64,000 bases of DNA from an uncultured bacterium (lineage in GTDB: Bacteria; Bacillota; Clostridia; Oscillospirales; Ruminococcaceae): assembly GCA_905215965.1 (NCBI GenBank), contig CAJMSD010000008.1:62001-126000 (forward strand), given 5' to 3'. The position numbers were made by a program, and so were the translations under genes. Positions 17,841-26,752 of this stretch are shown in pieces. Within the stretch, counting starts at the first letter, position 1; every line of letters starts with the position of its first letter. The notes beneath the pieces were generated by a model, which was not told the origin of the DNA, searched no databases, and worked only from the letters and a program-made list of their open reading frames with translations.

Positions 17841-19643
17841 ATGGAAGAACTTTGCTATCCTTTCGACGGAAAGTATTTGCGCAAAAACAGAAAAAAACTG
17901 AAAAAGGCGCTGCTTTCCGATAATACCCCGAGAATAAAAAAGAAGATCGCCGTTCTCTGCGGTTCTACCGCTGACGATGTTGTTTTCATGCTTGAGCTTT
18001 TTCTCCTCAACGAGGGAATCGAGCCTGAATTTTATGTTTCAGAATATAATCGATTCTACGAGGACGCCGTTTTCGGTTCAGATGAGCTGAACGAATTTGC
18101 TCCCGATATTATCTATATCCACACTACATCGCGCAATCTTACAATGCTTCCGCAGGATCCGGCAGAAACTCCCGAACAAGTTGAGGATCGTCTGCAAGCT
18201 CAGTTTGATCGTTTTAAGCAAATATGGATAAATCTATCCGCTAAATTTGCGTGTCCCATAATCCAGAATAATTTTGAGCTTCCGCTTTTCCGACACTCGG
18301 GAAATTACGACTGCTGGGGATATTCGGGACATTCAGCCTTTATCTGTAGACTTAACGTAATGATGTCCGATTACGCGCGGAAAATCAACGGATTTTATAT
18401 CAACGACATAAACTACCTCTCTGCTTGCTTTGGCCTTGAAAACTGGCATGATACTGATTCATGGTGTCTTTACAAGTATGCCATGAGCCTTGACGCGATA
18501 CCGGAGCTTGCCTACAGTATTTCATGCATCATAAAATCACTGTATGGGAAAAATAAAAAAGTCATCGATCTTGATCTTGATAACACGCTATGGGGCGGGG
18601 TTATCGGCGACGACGGTCAGGAAGGCATAGAAATAGGCGAAGAAACTGCCATCGGACAGTCATACAGCGAATTCCAAAGATTTATCAGAAATTATAAAAA
18701 TTACGGCGTTCTGCTTGCCGTTTGTTCAAAAAATGACAGGGAAAACGCTCTCCTTGGATTAAATCACCCTGCCTCGGTTTTAAAGCCCGATGACTTTGTT
18801 TCCGTTAAAGCCAACTGGGACAGCAAGGACCGCAACATCGAGGAATCGGCGCATGAGCTTAATCTGCTCCCCGAAAGCTTTGTTTTCATCGACGATAATC
18901 CTGCGGAATGCCTTATGGTCAAGACTCAGCTCACTGCCGTTTCCGTGATCAATCAGTCATCGACCAAAGACGCAATGTACAAGTTGAGCAGAGCCGGATA
19001 TTTTGAGATAACCTCAATTTCCGCAGACGATCTTGAACGCACAAAAATGTACGCCGCAAACGCAAAACGCTCGGATATGCAGAAAAGCTTCAGCAGCTAT
19101 AACGACTATCTTCTCAGTCTTGAAATGAACGCTGTTATCGAGGATTTCAAGCCGATCTATTTGCAGCGTATAACTCAGCTGACAAATAAAAGCAATCAGT
19201 TCAATCTGACTACCCGCCGTTATACTCAGCAGGATATAGAAGTAGTTTGCGCGAGCAAGGATCATGTTCGTCTTTACGGAAGACTGATTGATAAATTCGG
19301 CGACAACGGTATCGTTTCGGTCGTTATCGGCAAATGCGAGAGCGATACGCTTCATATAGAGCTATGGTTAATGAGTTGCCGCGTTCTCAAGAGAGATATG
19401 GAATTCGCCATGCTGGACGAGCTTGTTAAACAATGCAAACTTCGCAATATCCGCAAGATTGTCGGATATTACTATAAAACAGCAAAAAATAATATGGTAT
19501 CGGAATTATTCGGAACATTCGGATTCACGCTCGCGGAGAAAACAGAAAACGGCGACTCGGTCTGGACGCTTGATATTTCCGATTACCAAAATCAAAATCA
19601 TGTAATTAAATTAATACAGGAAAGTGAGATCAGCTATGAATAA
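17841..19643 (+). CDS. FkbH-like HAD-IIIC protein (predicted glyceryl-ACP synthase)
   Basis: A 600-residue cytosolic protein. Residues ~30-220 form an N-terminal alpha/beta region of SGNH-like character (AVLCGSTADDVVFML), residues ~235-390 a HAD-IIIC domain with the nucleophile motif DLDLDNTLWGGVIGDDG near residue 240, CSKNDRENAL and FIDDNPAECLMVK, and residues ~430-590 a GNAT-like C-terminal domain. Characterised FkbH proteins dephosphorylate 1,3-bisphosphoglycerate and load the glyceryl group on an acyl carrier protein. The ACP gene overlaps this gene by 8 nt, which fits that reaction. I infer that it fills the place DltA has in the D-alanine system. Alternative: an unrelated acyl or phosphoryl substrate for the HAD site. 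It starts after AAGGAG at ideal spacing. Confidence 0.88.
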   Translation: MEELCYPFDGKYLRKNRKKLKKALLSDNTPRIKKKIAVLCGSTADDVVFMLELFLLNEGIEPEFYVSEYNRFYEDAVFGSDELNEFAPDIIYIHTTSRNLTMLPQDPAETPEQVEDRLQAQFDRFKQIWINLSAKFACPIIQNNFELPLFRHSGNYDCWGYSGHSAFICRLNVMMSDYARKINGFYINDINYLSACFGLENWHDTDSWCLYKYAMSLDAIPELAYSISCIIKSLYGKNKKVIDLDLDNTLWGGVIGDDGQEGIEIGEETAIGQSYSEFQRFIRNYKNYGVLLAVCSKNDRENALLGLNHPASVLKPDDFVSVKANWDSKDRNIEESAHELNLLPESFVFIDDNPAECLMVKTQLTAVSVINQSSTKDAMYKLSRAGYFEITSISADDLERTKMYAANAKRSDMQKSFSSYNDYLLSLEMNAVIEDFKPIYLQRITQLTNKSNQFNLTTRRYTQQDIEVVCASKDHVRLYGRLIDKFGDNGIVSVVIGKCESDTLHIELWLMSCRVLKRDMEFAMLDELVKQCKLRNIRKIVGYYYKTAKNNMVSELFGTFGFTLAEKTENGDSVWTLDISDYQNQNHVIKLIQESEISYE

Positions 19644-19884
19644 AAACGAAATTTTAAAAAGATTAACAGAAGTTTTTAGAGACGTTTTCGATGACGATTC
19701 AATTGAGATCAACGAAAATACTACCTCGGCAGATATCGAGGATTGGGACAGCATCGAGCATATAAATCTCGTCGGAGCTGTTGAGGACGAATTTGGTCTG
19801 CGCTTTAAAATGAAGGAAGTTTCAGGTATGAAGAACGTCGGAGAAATGCTCGATATCATCTGCGAAAGAGGAAAAAATGTTTAA
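19636..19884 (+). CDS. Acyl carrier protein
   Basis: An 82-residue acidic protein with the four-helix ACP pattern. The phosphopantetheine serine is Ser39 in EDWDSIEHINLV (DSI instead of the common DSL). The ATG at 19636 overlaps the end of the FkbH-like gene by 8 nt, and the next gene again overlaps by 8 nt, so all three are translationally coupled. This dedicated ACP is likely charged by the FkbH-like enzyme and read by the MBOAT protein. It is unlikely to be the fatty-acid ACP because no fab genes are nearby. An in-frame GTG four codons upstream is a less likely start. Confidence 0.93.
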   Translation: MNKNEILKRLTEVFRDVFDDDSIEINENTTSADIEDWDSIEHINLVGAVEDEFGLRFKMKEVSGMKNVGEMLDIICERGKNV

Positions 19885-20761
19885 GCAGCAAAGCTTTTCT
19901 TCTGCACAAAAAAAGAAACTGCTGATTTTAGGAGAGCTGACACTGCTAATAATCGTTTCACTGTATATGTGGGGATTCTCCCTAAAAACAGAGAAATACA
20001 GTGTAAGCTCGGATAAAATTGACAGCAGAATTAAAATAGTATTTATCTCCGATCTGCACAACTGCACCTACGGTGGAAAAGAGCAGACTCAGCTATGGAA
20101 TGAAATCGAAAAGGCTTCGCCCGATCTTGTGCTTTTCGGCGGCGACATTATCGACCAATACGGCGATATCGACAATGCTCTTACCATTATGAGGAAATCC
20201 GCCGAAAAATACAACTGCTGCTATGCCGAAGGAAATCACGAGCAGAGACGCGATGATCTGAAAGAATTCGAAAAAAAAGTAAAAGAATTGGGAATCCCTG
20301 TTCTTAAAGGCAGCTGTGCGGAATTCGAAATAAATAATCAGAAGATCCGCGTGTACGGCATCACAGACTCCGTACAAAAGCGAAAAAAGCATCAGACGCA
20401 GCTTGAATGGTGTCTTGATGATCTTGACGAGAATTATTACAATATCCTGCTTGCTCATAAGCCGCAGGACTACCGTAAGTATCTCGGCATGGAGAATAAT
20501 ACCTTGACCGAAAGCTATCCCGACAGCTTTGACCTTATACTTTCAGGTCATGCTCATGCAGGTCAGTGGAGGATTCCTTATATTCTCGATCAGGGACTTT
20601 ATGCTCCCGATCAGGGAATTTTTCCGTCATATACCAATGGCTCATTCGAATACGGCGATACTGTTCACATTATCAGCAGAGGTCTTGCAATACCTGTCAG
20701 AATGTGCATAATTCCCAGAATTTTTAATCGCCCCGAGCTTTCGGTAATTGAAATCGTCTGA
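19877..20761 (+). CDS. Membrane-anchored metallophosphoesterase (YkuE/YaeI-like)
   Basis: A 294-residue protein with one N-terminal membrane segment (residues ~15-35) and a calcineurin-like phosphoesterase domain. All metal motifs are visible: FISDLH (near residue 57), FGGDIID (~88), GNHE (~118), LLAHKPQ (~193) and SGHAHAGQ (~222). Related proteins act on phospholipid-linked or lipid A-like phosphates at the membrane; the substrate here is unknown. The start overlaps the ACP gene by 8 nt, so it belongs to the same operon. It might remove phosphate from a surface polymer or a lipid-linked intermediate in the same pathway; that link is inference from position only. Confidence 0.88.
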   Translation: MFKQQSFSSAQKKKLLILGELTLLIIVSLYMWGFSLKTEKYSVSSDKIDSRIKIVFISDLHNCTYGGKEQTQLWNEIEKASPDLVLFGGDIIDQYGDIDNALTIMRKSAEKYNCCYAEGNHEQRRDDLKEFEKKVKELGIPVLKGSCAEFEINNQKIRVYGITDSVQKRKKHQTQLEWCLDDLDENYYNILLAHKPQDYRKYLGMENNTLTESYPDSFDLILSGHAHAGQWRIPYILDQGLYAPDQGIFPSYTNGSFEYGDTVHIISRGLAIPVRMCIIPRIFNRPELSVIEIV

Positions 20762-20775
20762 ATTTTTAAAAGTGC

Positions 20776-20804
20776 TTGTAATTTTTCTGTAACCATGATA
20801 TAAT
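20776..20804 (+). promoter_or_regulatory. Sigma-A promoter of the RlmB-like gene
   Basis: TTGTAA-17-TATAAT, about 90 bp before the start. Downstream, AAGGAG and GGAGG are followed by GAGGCTCTGCCTC, a 5 bp hairpin that would partly hide the GGAGG; the ATG itself is about 20 nt further on. Confidence 0.7.
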
Positions 20805-20894
20805 ATACAAAGGCGGTATCTGTTGCCGTCATTCTGTTTTTGCAGAGAAAGATAAAGAACAATAAGGAGCGGAGGCTCTGCCTCTACAAAAGAT

Positions 20895-21659
20895 ATGGAA
20901 AATATTAAAAATAATAACGATCTTACCGACAATATTATTGCCGGAAGAAATCCTGTTATCGAGGCGCTGAAATCAGACGCTCAGCTCGATACTATTTATA
21001 TAGACGGTTCAGGCGGAAGTCTGAACCTTATCCGCCGCCTTGCAAAGGAAAAAGGCGTTGTCGTCAAGGACGCTCAGGATAAAAAGCTGTCTCAGCTTTC
21101 GGGCGGAGCTTCTCATCAGGGAGTAGTTGCCGTGGGCGCTTGTGCCGAATATGCTACTGTTGAGGATATTCTTTCCGTGTCAGCTTCAAAGGGTACAAAG
21201 CCCTTTATAATTATCTGCGACGAGATAGAGGATCCCCATAATCTCGGCGCAATTATTCGTACTGCCGAGACCGCGGGCGCTGACGGCGTTATCATTCCGA
21301 AAAGAAGAAGCGCTTCCCTGAACGCTACCGTCTTTAAAACGTCGGCAGGCGCGGCAAGCTATGTTCCCGTTGCAAGAGTTTCAAACCTTGCTTCCTGCAT
21401 TGATATGCTGAAAGAGAATGGAGTCTGGATATACGGTACGGACGCTTCGGGAACGGATTACTGCGATACAGATCTTACAGGAAGTATGGCTCTTGTTATC
21501 GGATCTGAGGGTTTTGGAATCAGCAAGCTCATTCAGAAAAAATGCGACTTTATGATCAAGCTGCCTATGGCCGGCAAAATAACTTCGCTTAATGCGTCTG
21601 TGGCTGCCGGGATTTTTATGTACGAAGCCGTAAGACAGCGCAGAAGCTCTGTAATTTAG
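20895..21659 (+). CDS. rlmB: TrmH/SpoU-family 23S rRNA ribose methyltransferase (RlmB-like)
   Basis: A 254-residue SPOUT methyltransferase. The N-terminal substrate-binding domain (IIAGRNPVIEALKSD; GVVVKDAQDKKLSQL; SHQGVVAV) is followed by the knotted catalytic domain with DEIEDPHNLGAIIRTAETAGADGV (written here as the motif DPHNLGAIIRTAE), IGSEGFGISKLIQKKCD and IKLPMAGKITSLNASVAAGI, the three SpoU motifs. RlmB methylates the 2'-O of G2251 in 23S rRNA; the N-terminal domain favours RlmB over TrmL or a plain TrmH. The ribosome site is unusual: the ATG is about 20 nt from GGAGG, which lies in a small hairpin. It is followed after 11 bp by a large membrane protein gene. Confidence 0.88.
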   Translation: MENIKNNNDLTDNIIAGRNPVIEALKSDAQLDTIYIDGSGGSLNLIRRLAKEKGVVVKDAQDKKLSQLSGGASHQGVVAVGACAEYATVEDILSVSASKGTKPFIIICDEIEDPHNLGAIIRTAETAGADGVIIPKRRSASLNATVFKTSAGAASYVPVARVSNLASCIDMLKENGVWIYGTDASGTDYCDTDLTGSMALVIGSEGFGISKLIQKKCDFMIKLPMAGKITSLNASVAAGIFMYEAVRQRRSSVI

Positions 21660-21670
21660 GAGGTGGCTGT

Positions 21671-24235
21671 ATGGCAGATCATAAGCTCTCTCTTGAAGAT
21701 ATTCTCGACGAGTATTCTCCCGAAAGAAAAAATAACGATAATTCAAAGGATTACGACAGCCGTCTGGAGACTGAAAAGCTTCTCACCGCAGCAGAAAAAC
21801 TCAACGCTGCTCAAATCGTTGAAGACAAGCCTGTAAACAGCATAAGCCACCAGACGACTATGCGAAAACACAGTGCGGTCAAGCTTGCGGATACTTCATT
21901 AAGACGTCCGCAGCCTGCCAACGATGTAAAGCCGTCAGATCTTTCAAGATCTAAGGTCTCGTTTGTAAATTCCGAGGCTATGAATCGGATAAGAAATGCT
22001 TCTAATGCCGAAAAAGCTGCCGGATATGACAGCGCGCTTGTAAAAAATCAGATCGAATCAGATCATATGCCAAAGATACGCCGTATGTCGGATTCTACAC
22101 GCGCTAAAGAAATCGAAAATATTAAAAGCAGCCGTAAGCGGCGCCGTGACTCTCTGAGCTATACATACGACAAGGAAAGTCCTGACGGCGAATATATGTA
22201 TTCTCCTCCCAAGGTGAAAAGGAAAAAGCGTTCACGCGACGAGATAATCGATGAATTCAACAGTCCCAACGGAAAAAAGCTTACTACCGATATCGTTCCG
22301 TCTCCTGCGGCAGCAGAAGCGGCAAAACCGGTTACTCCTGCACCAAGAGCCGAAAAAACAAGTATAAATCTCAGCGATACAAGCGGATTCAGTAATTCTT
22401 CCATAGACGTTCATATAACTCAAAACACAAATGAATATGTTTCCGAAAGGTCAAAGAAAAAGCGAACAAAACGTATTGTTGACTTTAATTATTACGGAGA
22501 CGTGGAGGACGTTGGCAGAGATATCTACGAGCTGAAAAGCACTATTTCGGCAAGAGTTGTCATTCTTGCAATGACCGCTCTGCTAAGTCTTTATATGACC
22601 TTTGCCAATCAATTCGATATTCCGATAATCGGAATTCTCAGCAGGGAAAATATCAAGCAGTACCTTGTTATTCACTTCTTGATAGGATTTATTTCTATCA
22701 TTTCATCGATTCCGGTTATTACAAACGGCTTGAAAAAGCTTTTCACTCTCAAAGCTGACAGTGATTCAATGACCGCCGTGGTCTCGCTTTCATGCCTGAT
22801 AGCTATTTTACCGACGCTGCTTATCCCCGATCTTACAGCTTCGGACAATATACACATTTATATGCCTATAGGTGTTCTTTCCTTATTTATGAACGCTGTG
22901 GGAAAATTGCTGATCATAAAGCGAGCTGCAAGAAATTTTAATTTCGTTTCCAAAAATTTTGACCGTCACGGCATAACCTATGTGCGCGATGAGGAACGTG
23001 CCGAGCTTCTGACAAGAGGAACTCTCGGCGACTTCCCTATTCTGGCATCAATGAGAAAAACCGACTTTCTCACCGACTTTCTGAGATATACCTACTCTTC
23101 GGATATGACAGACAAGTTCTGCCGCAAGACAACTCCGCTTTGCTTTATATTTTCTCTGATCGTTTCAGTTATGATAACATACTTCCGCAAAGGAGCTTTC
23201 CTCTCGGCTGATGCGTTGGCGTTCGGATTCTCTATTTTTACAATGCTTATATGCGTATCCTCATGTATCGCACTTCCTCTTGTTTCAAATATTCCTCTTG
23301 AAAACGTATCTAATAAGGCGATACGCAATAAGGGGATCATGCTCGGTTATCAGAGCGTTGATGATTTCTATGACACAAATTCAATTCTCATAAGCGCAGA
23401 AAAGCTTTTTCCGCTTAATTCAATAAAACTCAGCGGAATAAAAGTCTTTTCAAATACAAAAATCGACGAAGCTCTCCTTGAAGCGGCAAGTCTTACGCAT
23501 CATGCAGGAAGTATTATGCAAATGCTCTTCAATGACGTAATCGCCGGAAAGGAAGAAATTCTTTACAACATCGAAAACTTTTCTTATGAGGAATCTATGG
23601 GACTTTGCGGCTGGATTGGCAATAAGCGCGTACTTTTTGGCAACCGCGAATTGATGACAAGCCATAACATCGAAGGTATGCCTACCAAAACAAAGGAAAA
23701 CGAGTATGCTTCCGCTTCTCAGGAAGCTCTCTATCTCTCGATATCAGGCAACCTTGCTGCAATGTTCATAGTTGACATGACAGCTGACAAAAACGTTAAG
23801 CACTGGCTGAAAAGGCTGTATAAAAACAAAATCTGCGTTATAATCAAAAGCGTGGATTCATGTATTTCTCTGAAAAAGCTCTCAACGCTTTTTGGAATTC
23901 CAGAAGAAATGATGAAAATTATTCCTCATAAGCTGCACAACGATTTTGACGCTGAAACAAGCAAGACCGTTCGTCTTAGCTCTTCTATGGCTTGTACCGG
24001 AAGCTTTTCTTCGATGGCACAGCTGATCGTCGGCGCAAGAACGGTTCATTCTGCATCAATAATCGGACTCATTTGCCAGACAGTTTCCATATTGCTCGGA
24101 TTAGGTCTGTGTATGCTGCTGATTCTTTCAAAAGCATTCGATTATGACTATTCCTCTGCTTCTTCGCTTATCATCTATAACCTGATCTGTACGGTTCTCA
24201 CATACATTGCCGTTAATCTTAAAAGATTGAAATAA
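21671..24235 (+). CDS. P-type-ATPase-like membrane protein lacking catalytic motifs (pseudo-pump)
   Basis: An 854-residue protein. Residues ~1-285 are charged, Ser/Lys/Arg-rich and probably disordered. Eight membrane segments follow in a 4+2+2 order (near residues 296, 330, 366, 394; 488, 516; 795, 833), the topology of P1B ATPases. The segment after membrane helix 6 (SSCIALPLV ... NKAIRNKGIMLGYQSVDDF) aligns by eye with the CPC ... KGILVKGGEALE region of metal pumps, but where DKTGTLT should be it reads ISAEKLFP. The later TGD motif reads KSVD, and no TGE actuator motif is seen. GWIGNKRVLFGNRELM (~650) looks like the N-domain edge. It should not pump by the P-type cycle; a structural or sensing role is possible. 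It follows rlmB by 11 bp. Confidence 0.75.
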   Translation: MADHKLSLEDILDEYSPERKNNDNSKDYDSRLETEKLLTAAEKLNAAQIVEDKPVNSISHQTTMRKHSAVKLADTSLRRPQPANDVKPSDLSRSKVSFVNSEAMNRIRNASNAEKAAGYDSALVKNQIESDHMPKIRRMSDSTRAKEIENIKSSRKRRRDSLSYTYDKESPDGEYMYSPPKVKRKKRSRDEIIDEFNSPNGKKLTTDIVPSPAAAEAAKPVTPAPRAEKTSINLSDTSGFSNSSIDVHITQNTNEYVSERSKKKRTKRIVDFNYYGDVEDVGRDIYELKSTISARVVILAMTALLSLYMTFANQFDIPIIGILSRENIKQYLVIHFLIGFISIISSIPVITNGLKKLFTLKADSDSMTAVVSLSCLIAILPTLLIPDLTASDNIHIYMPIGVLSLFMNAVGKLLIIKRAARNFNFVSKNFDRHGITYVRDEERAELLTRGTLGDFPILASMRKTDFLTDFLRYTYSSDMTDKFCRKTTPLCFIFSLIVSVMITYFRKGAFLSADALAFGFSIFTMLICVSSCIALPLVSNIPLENVSNKAIRNKGIMLGYQSVDDFYDTNSILISAEKLFPLNSIKLSGIKVFSNTKIDEALLEAASLTHHAGSIMQMLFNDVIAGKEEILYNIENFSYEESMGLCGWIGNKRVLFGNRELMTSHNIEGMPTKTKENEYASASQEALYLSISGNLAAMFIVDMTADKNVKHWLKRLYKNKICVIIKSVDSCISLKKLSTLFGIPEEMMKIIPHKLHNDFDAETSKTVRLSSSMACTGSFSSMAQLIVGARTVHSASIIGLICQTVSILLGLGLCMLLILSKAFDYDYSSASSLIIYNLICTVLTYIAVNLKRLK

Positions 24236-24292
24236 GCAGATATGCAGCGTTCTATGAAAGTCACGTAATGTTCTTTCGGAAAGGAGATTTTT

Positions 24293-25774
24293 ATGTCAAA
24301 CAGATATATTGATCCGGAAAACAGAAAAAATCATTATAAGAATACGGATAATGAAAATACACAGTATTTTTACAAGCCGTCCGATAATTATGATACGGCT
24401 GAGATACCGTACTCCAACAGAAACAGAAAACCGCAACAGCAACAGCAAAATCCATATCAGCATGACGAACAATATTACCGCGAAGGTAACTCCCCGCCTC
24501 AGTCAAGAAACAGCTATTATGATGACGAAAGTCCGATCAACAGACGCAGACAGCCGCAGGGCGGATACGGATATTCACAGTCCGGCAGTCAGCAGCGTCC
24601 CGTGAGCAATCCTGACAGACCAAGGCAGCAGCGCCGTCCGTCAAGCGGAGGAAATGCTCCGCAAAGAAGAACTTCAAACGGCGGAGCTCATCACAGTCAG
24701 CATAATCCTACCCATAACAAAAGGACTCAGCAGGAGCACAGACGCCAGCAGAACAATAATAACCGCCCGGTCAACAAAAATAATTACGATAATCGCAAAC
24801 CGCCTAAAAGGAAAAAGAGGAAAAAGAATATTTTCCTTAGAATTATTCTCGTAATTCTTATTATCCTCCTGCTGATTTTCGGAACTTATTCCTGTGCCGC
24901 AATGACGGTCATTAATAAACTGAATTATCAGGAAAGCGTTCAAAGAACACATTCATCGTCCGCACTCAGCAAAAGCTATGTGACGACAATCCTCCTGATG
25001 GGCACGGATTCCCGCGGCAATGAAGAGCGCGGCCGCTCGGACACAATGATACTTCTGACCGTGAATTCTAAGACCGATGAGATCACTCTTACCTCGCTGA
25101 TGAGAGATTGTTATGTGGATATTCCGGGAAGAGGTATGGACAAGCTCACTCATGCTTACTCATACGGAGGAGCAGAACTGCTTATGGATACTATTGAAAA
25201 CAACTTCTCTGTCCGCATTGATGACTATATTGCTGTAAACTTTATTTCATTTGCAAAAATTGTAGACGCACTCGGCGGAATAGAGATCGAAATTTCTGAC
25301 GCAGAAGCTCAGGAGATCAATACTATTCTTCAAGCTGAAGTAAACGAGATAATGGGCGACGCAGTTGACGCCGACCTCCTCAGTGGCGGCGGTAAGGTCA
25401 AGCTTAACGGCAAACAGACTCTTTCCTATGCAAGAATACGTCATGTTGGAAATGCTGATTTCGAGCGTACAGAACGTCAAAGAAATGTTCTTACTCAGCT
25501 TGCCGGCAATATCAAATCTCTGTCGCCGTCGGCTATTACAGAAATTGCAAACGAAGCCGTTCCTCAGGTAACCACAAATATGAGCAAATCCGAGCTTTAT
25601 CTGCTGTCCCTGAGACTTCCCTTCTTTATAGGATACGATATAAAGCAGATACAGATTCCGGCAGAAGGAACATACAGCGGCGGAACTGCCGAAAACGGAA
25701 TGTCGGTTTTAAATGTTGACTTTGACGCTAATATTGAAATTCTTGAAGACAGCGTTTTCACGGATAAAAAATAA
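24293..25774 (+). CDS. LytR-CpsA-Psr (LCP) family cell-wall polymer ligase
   Basis: A 493-residue membrane protein. The first ~175 residues are cytoplasmic and very rich in Gln, Asn, Arg and Tyr. One membrane segment (~180-205) follows a basic patch KRKKRKK, then the extracellular LCP domain (~225-430): LLMGTDSRGNEERGRSDTM, SLMRDCYVDIPG, KLTHAYSYGG, NFISFAKIVDALGGIEIEI and LSYARIRHVGNADFERTERQR, with the conserved arginines and aspartates. LCP enzymes transfer lipid-linked teichoic acid or polysaccharide to peptidoglycan. The long Gln/Asn-rich cytoplasmic tail is unusual in length. It starts after GGAAAGGAG and ends at a terminator. Nearness to the MBOAT/FkbH operon fits a cell-envelope polymer neighbourhood. 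Confidence 0.92.
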   Translation: MSNRYIDPENRKNHYKNTDNENTQYFYKPSDNYDTAEIPYSNRNRKPQQQQQNPYQHDEQYYREGNSPPQSRNSYYDDESPINRRRQPQGGYGYSQSGSQQRPVSNPDRPRQQRRPSSGGNAPQRRTSNGGAHHSQHNPTHNKRTQQEHRRQQNNNNRPVNKNNYDNRKPPKRKKRKKNIFLRIILVILIILLLIFGTYSCAAMTVINKLNYQESVQRTHSSSALSKSYVTTILLMGTDSRGNEERGRSDTMILLTVNSKTDEITLTSLMRDCYVDIPGRGMDKLTHAYSYGGAELLMDTIENNFSVRIDDYIAVNFISFAKIVDALGGIEIEISDAEAQEINTILQAEVNEIMGDAVDADLLSGGGKVKLNGKQTLSYARIRHVGNADFERTERQRNVLTQLAGNIKSLSPSAITEIANEAVPQVTTNMSKSELYLLSLRLPFFIGYDIKQIQIPAEGTYSGGTAENGMSVLNVDFDANIEILEDSVFTDKK

Positions 25775-25823
25775 CACAAAAATCCCTCGGTGAATAAATG
25801 TAGATGCTCATAAAGAAGATTTA

Positions 25824-25868
25824 GCCATAGCACTTATGATTTTCGGTCAAAAGTGCTATGGCGTTTTT
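25824..25868 (+). terminator. Intrinsic terminator after the LCP gene
   Basis: A perfect 12 bp stem (GCCATAGCACTT / AAGTGCTATGGC), a 15-nt loop, then GTTTTTATT. The promoter of the next gene begins right at its end. Confidence 0.88.
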
Positions 25869-25869
25869 A

Positions 25870-25898
25870 TTGACAACGTTACAACAATGATGTATAAT
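25870..25898 (+). promoter_or_regulatory. Consensus sigma-A promoter of the hydrolase pseudogene
   Basis: TTGACA-17-TATAAT, an exact consensus match, about 55 bp before the start. Confidence 0.88.
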
Positions 25899-25953
25899 TA
25901 TTACTAAAATAAATCAGAATTTATATGTCATTTCATTAAAAGGAGAGCGTTAA

Positions 25954-26718
25954 ATGAGTTACTTTAATTATGGTGAAAAAAAGCTGTACTACAATGAAAA
26001 AGGCTCAGGACAGACTTTGATATTTCTTCACGGAAATACCGCTTCTTCTCAGATGTATGCACATATAGCAGAGGAATACAGCAAAAACTTCAAGGTTGTC
26101 CTGATAGATTTTTTAGGTCACGGAAAATCAGACAGACTTGATGTATTCCCGACAGACTTTTGGTTTTATGAAGCTAAGCAGGTAATTGCATTTCTGAAAG
26201 AAAAGCAATACTGAGCTGTAAATATTATCGGCAGCAGCGGAGGCGCTATAGTTGCAATAAATGTTGCGCTTGAAGCTCCCGAACTTATAAAAAAAGTAAT
26301 TGCTGATAGCTTTGAGGGAGAAACTGCAACTGATGTATTCACTCAGAATCTTTTGAAAGACCGTGAAATGGCAAAAAACGATGAAGGAGCACGAGGTTTT
26401 TATGAATATATGCATGGTGCAGATTGGGAAAAAATAGTTGACAATGATACTTCTGCAATTATAAGGCATCAGAAAAAGATAGGACATTTTTTTCACAGGC
26501 CATTGAATGAACTGACTGTGGATATCCTTCTGACCGGAAGCAAAGAAGATAAGTTTATGTATAGTATTTCTGATGATTATTATGAAAAGGTTTATGGAGA
26601 GATAGTCAAAAAGTTAAAACATGGAAAAATTCACCTGTTTTCTAAAGGTGATCATCCTGCAATGATAAGCAATTTTCAGGAATTCTATGATTTAAGTAAG
26701 GAATTCTTAATACTGTAA
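25954..26718 (+). pseudogene. Alpha/beta hydrolase interrupted by an in-frame TGA
   Basis: The frame opens with an ATG after AAAGGAGAGCG and encodes an alpha/beta-hydrolase N-terminus (LIFLHGNTASSQMYAHIAEEY; LIDFLGHGKSDR). At 26212-26214 a TGA interrupts it, but the same frame continues without any shift as AVNIIGSSGGAIVAINVALE, which contains the nucleophile elbow GSSGG, and runs to the proper C-terminus (LTGSKEDKF; FSKGDHPAMI with the likely catalytic His). Together the two parts give a normal ~254-residue hydrolase. The first product of 86 residues would lack the nucleophile. Only one lesion is present and the promoter is perfect, so the loss is recent, or this is a sequencing error or readthrough. 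A selenocysteine reading is not supported by a clear downstream hairpin. Confidence 0.85.
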
Positions 26719-26752
26719 ATTCTGATTTATGCGCATAATTATAAATGTAAAT

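Noticed and set aside
26212..26260. Selenocysteine codon with SECIS element
   Set aside because: Only a 4 bp stem can be drawn after the TGA, and alpha/beta hydrolases of this type are not known selenoproteins.
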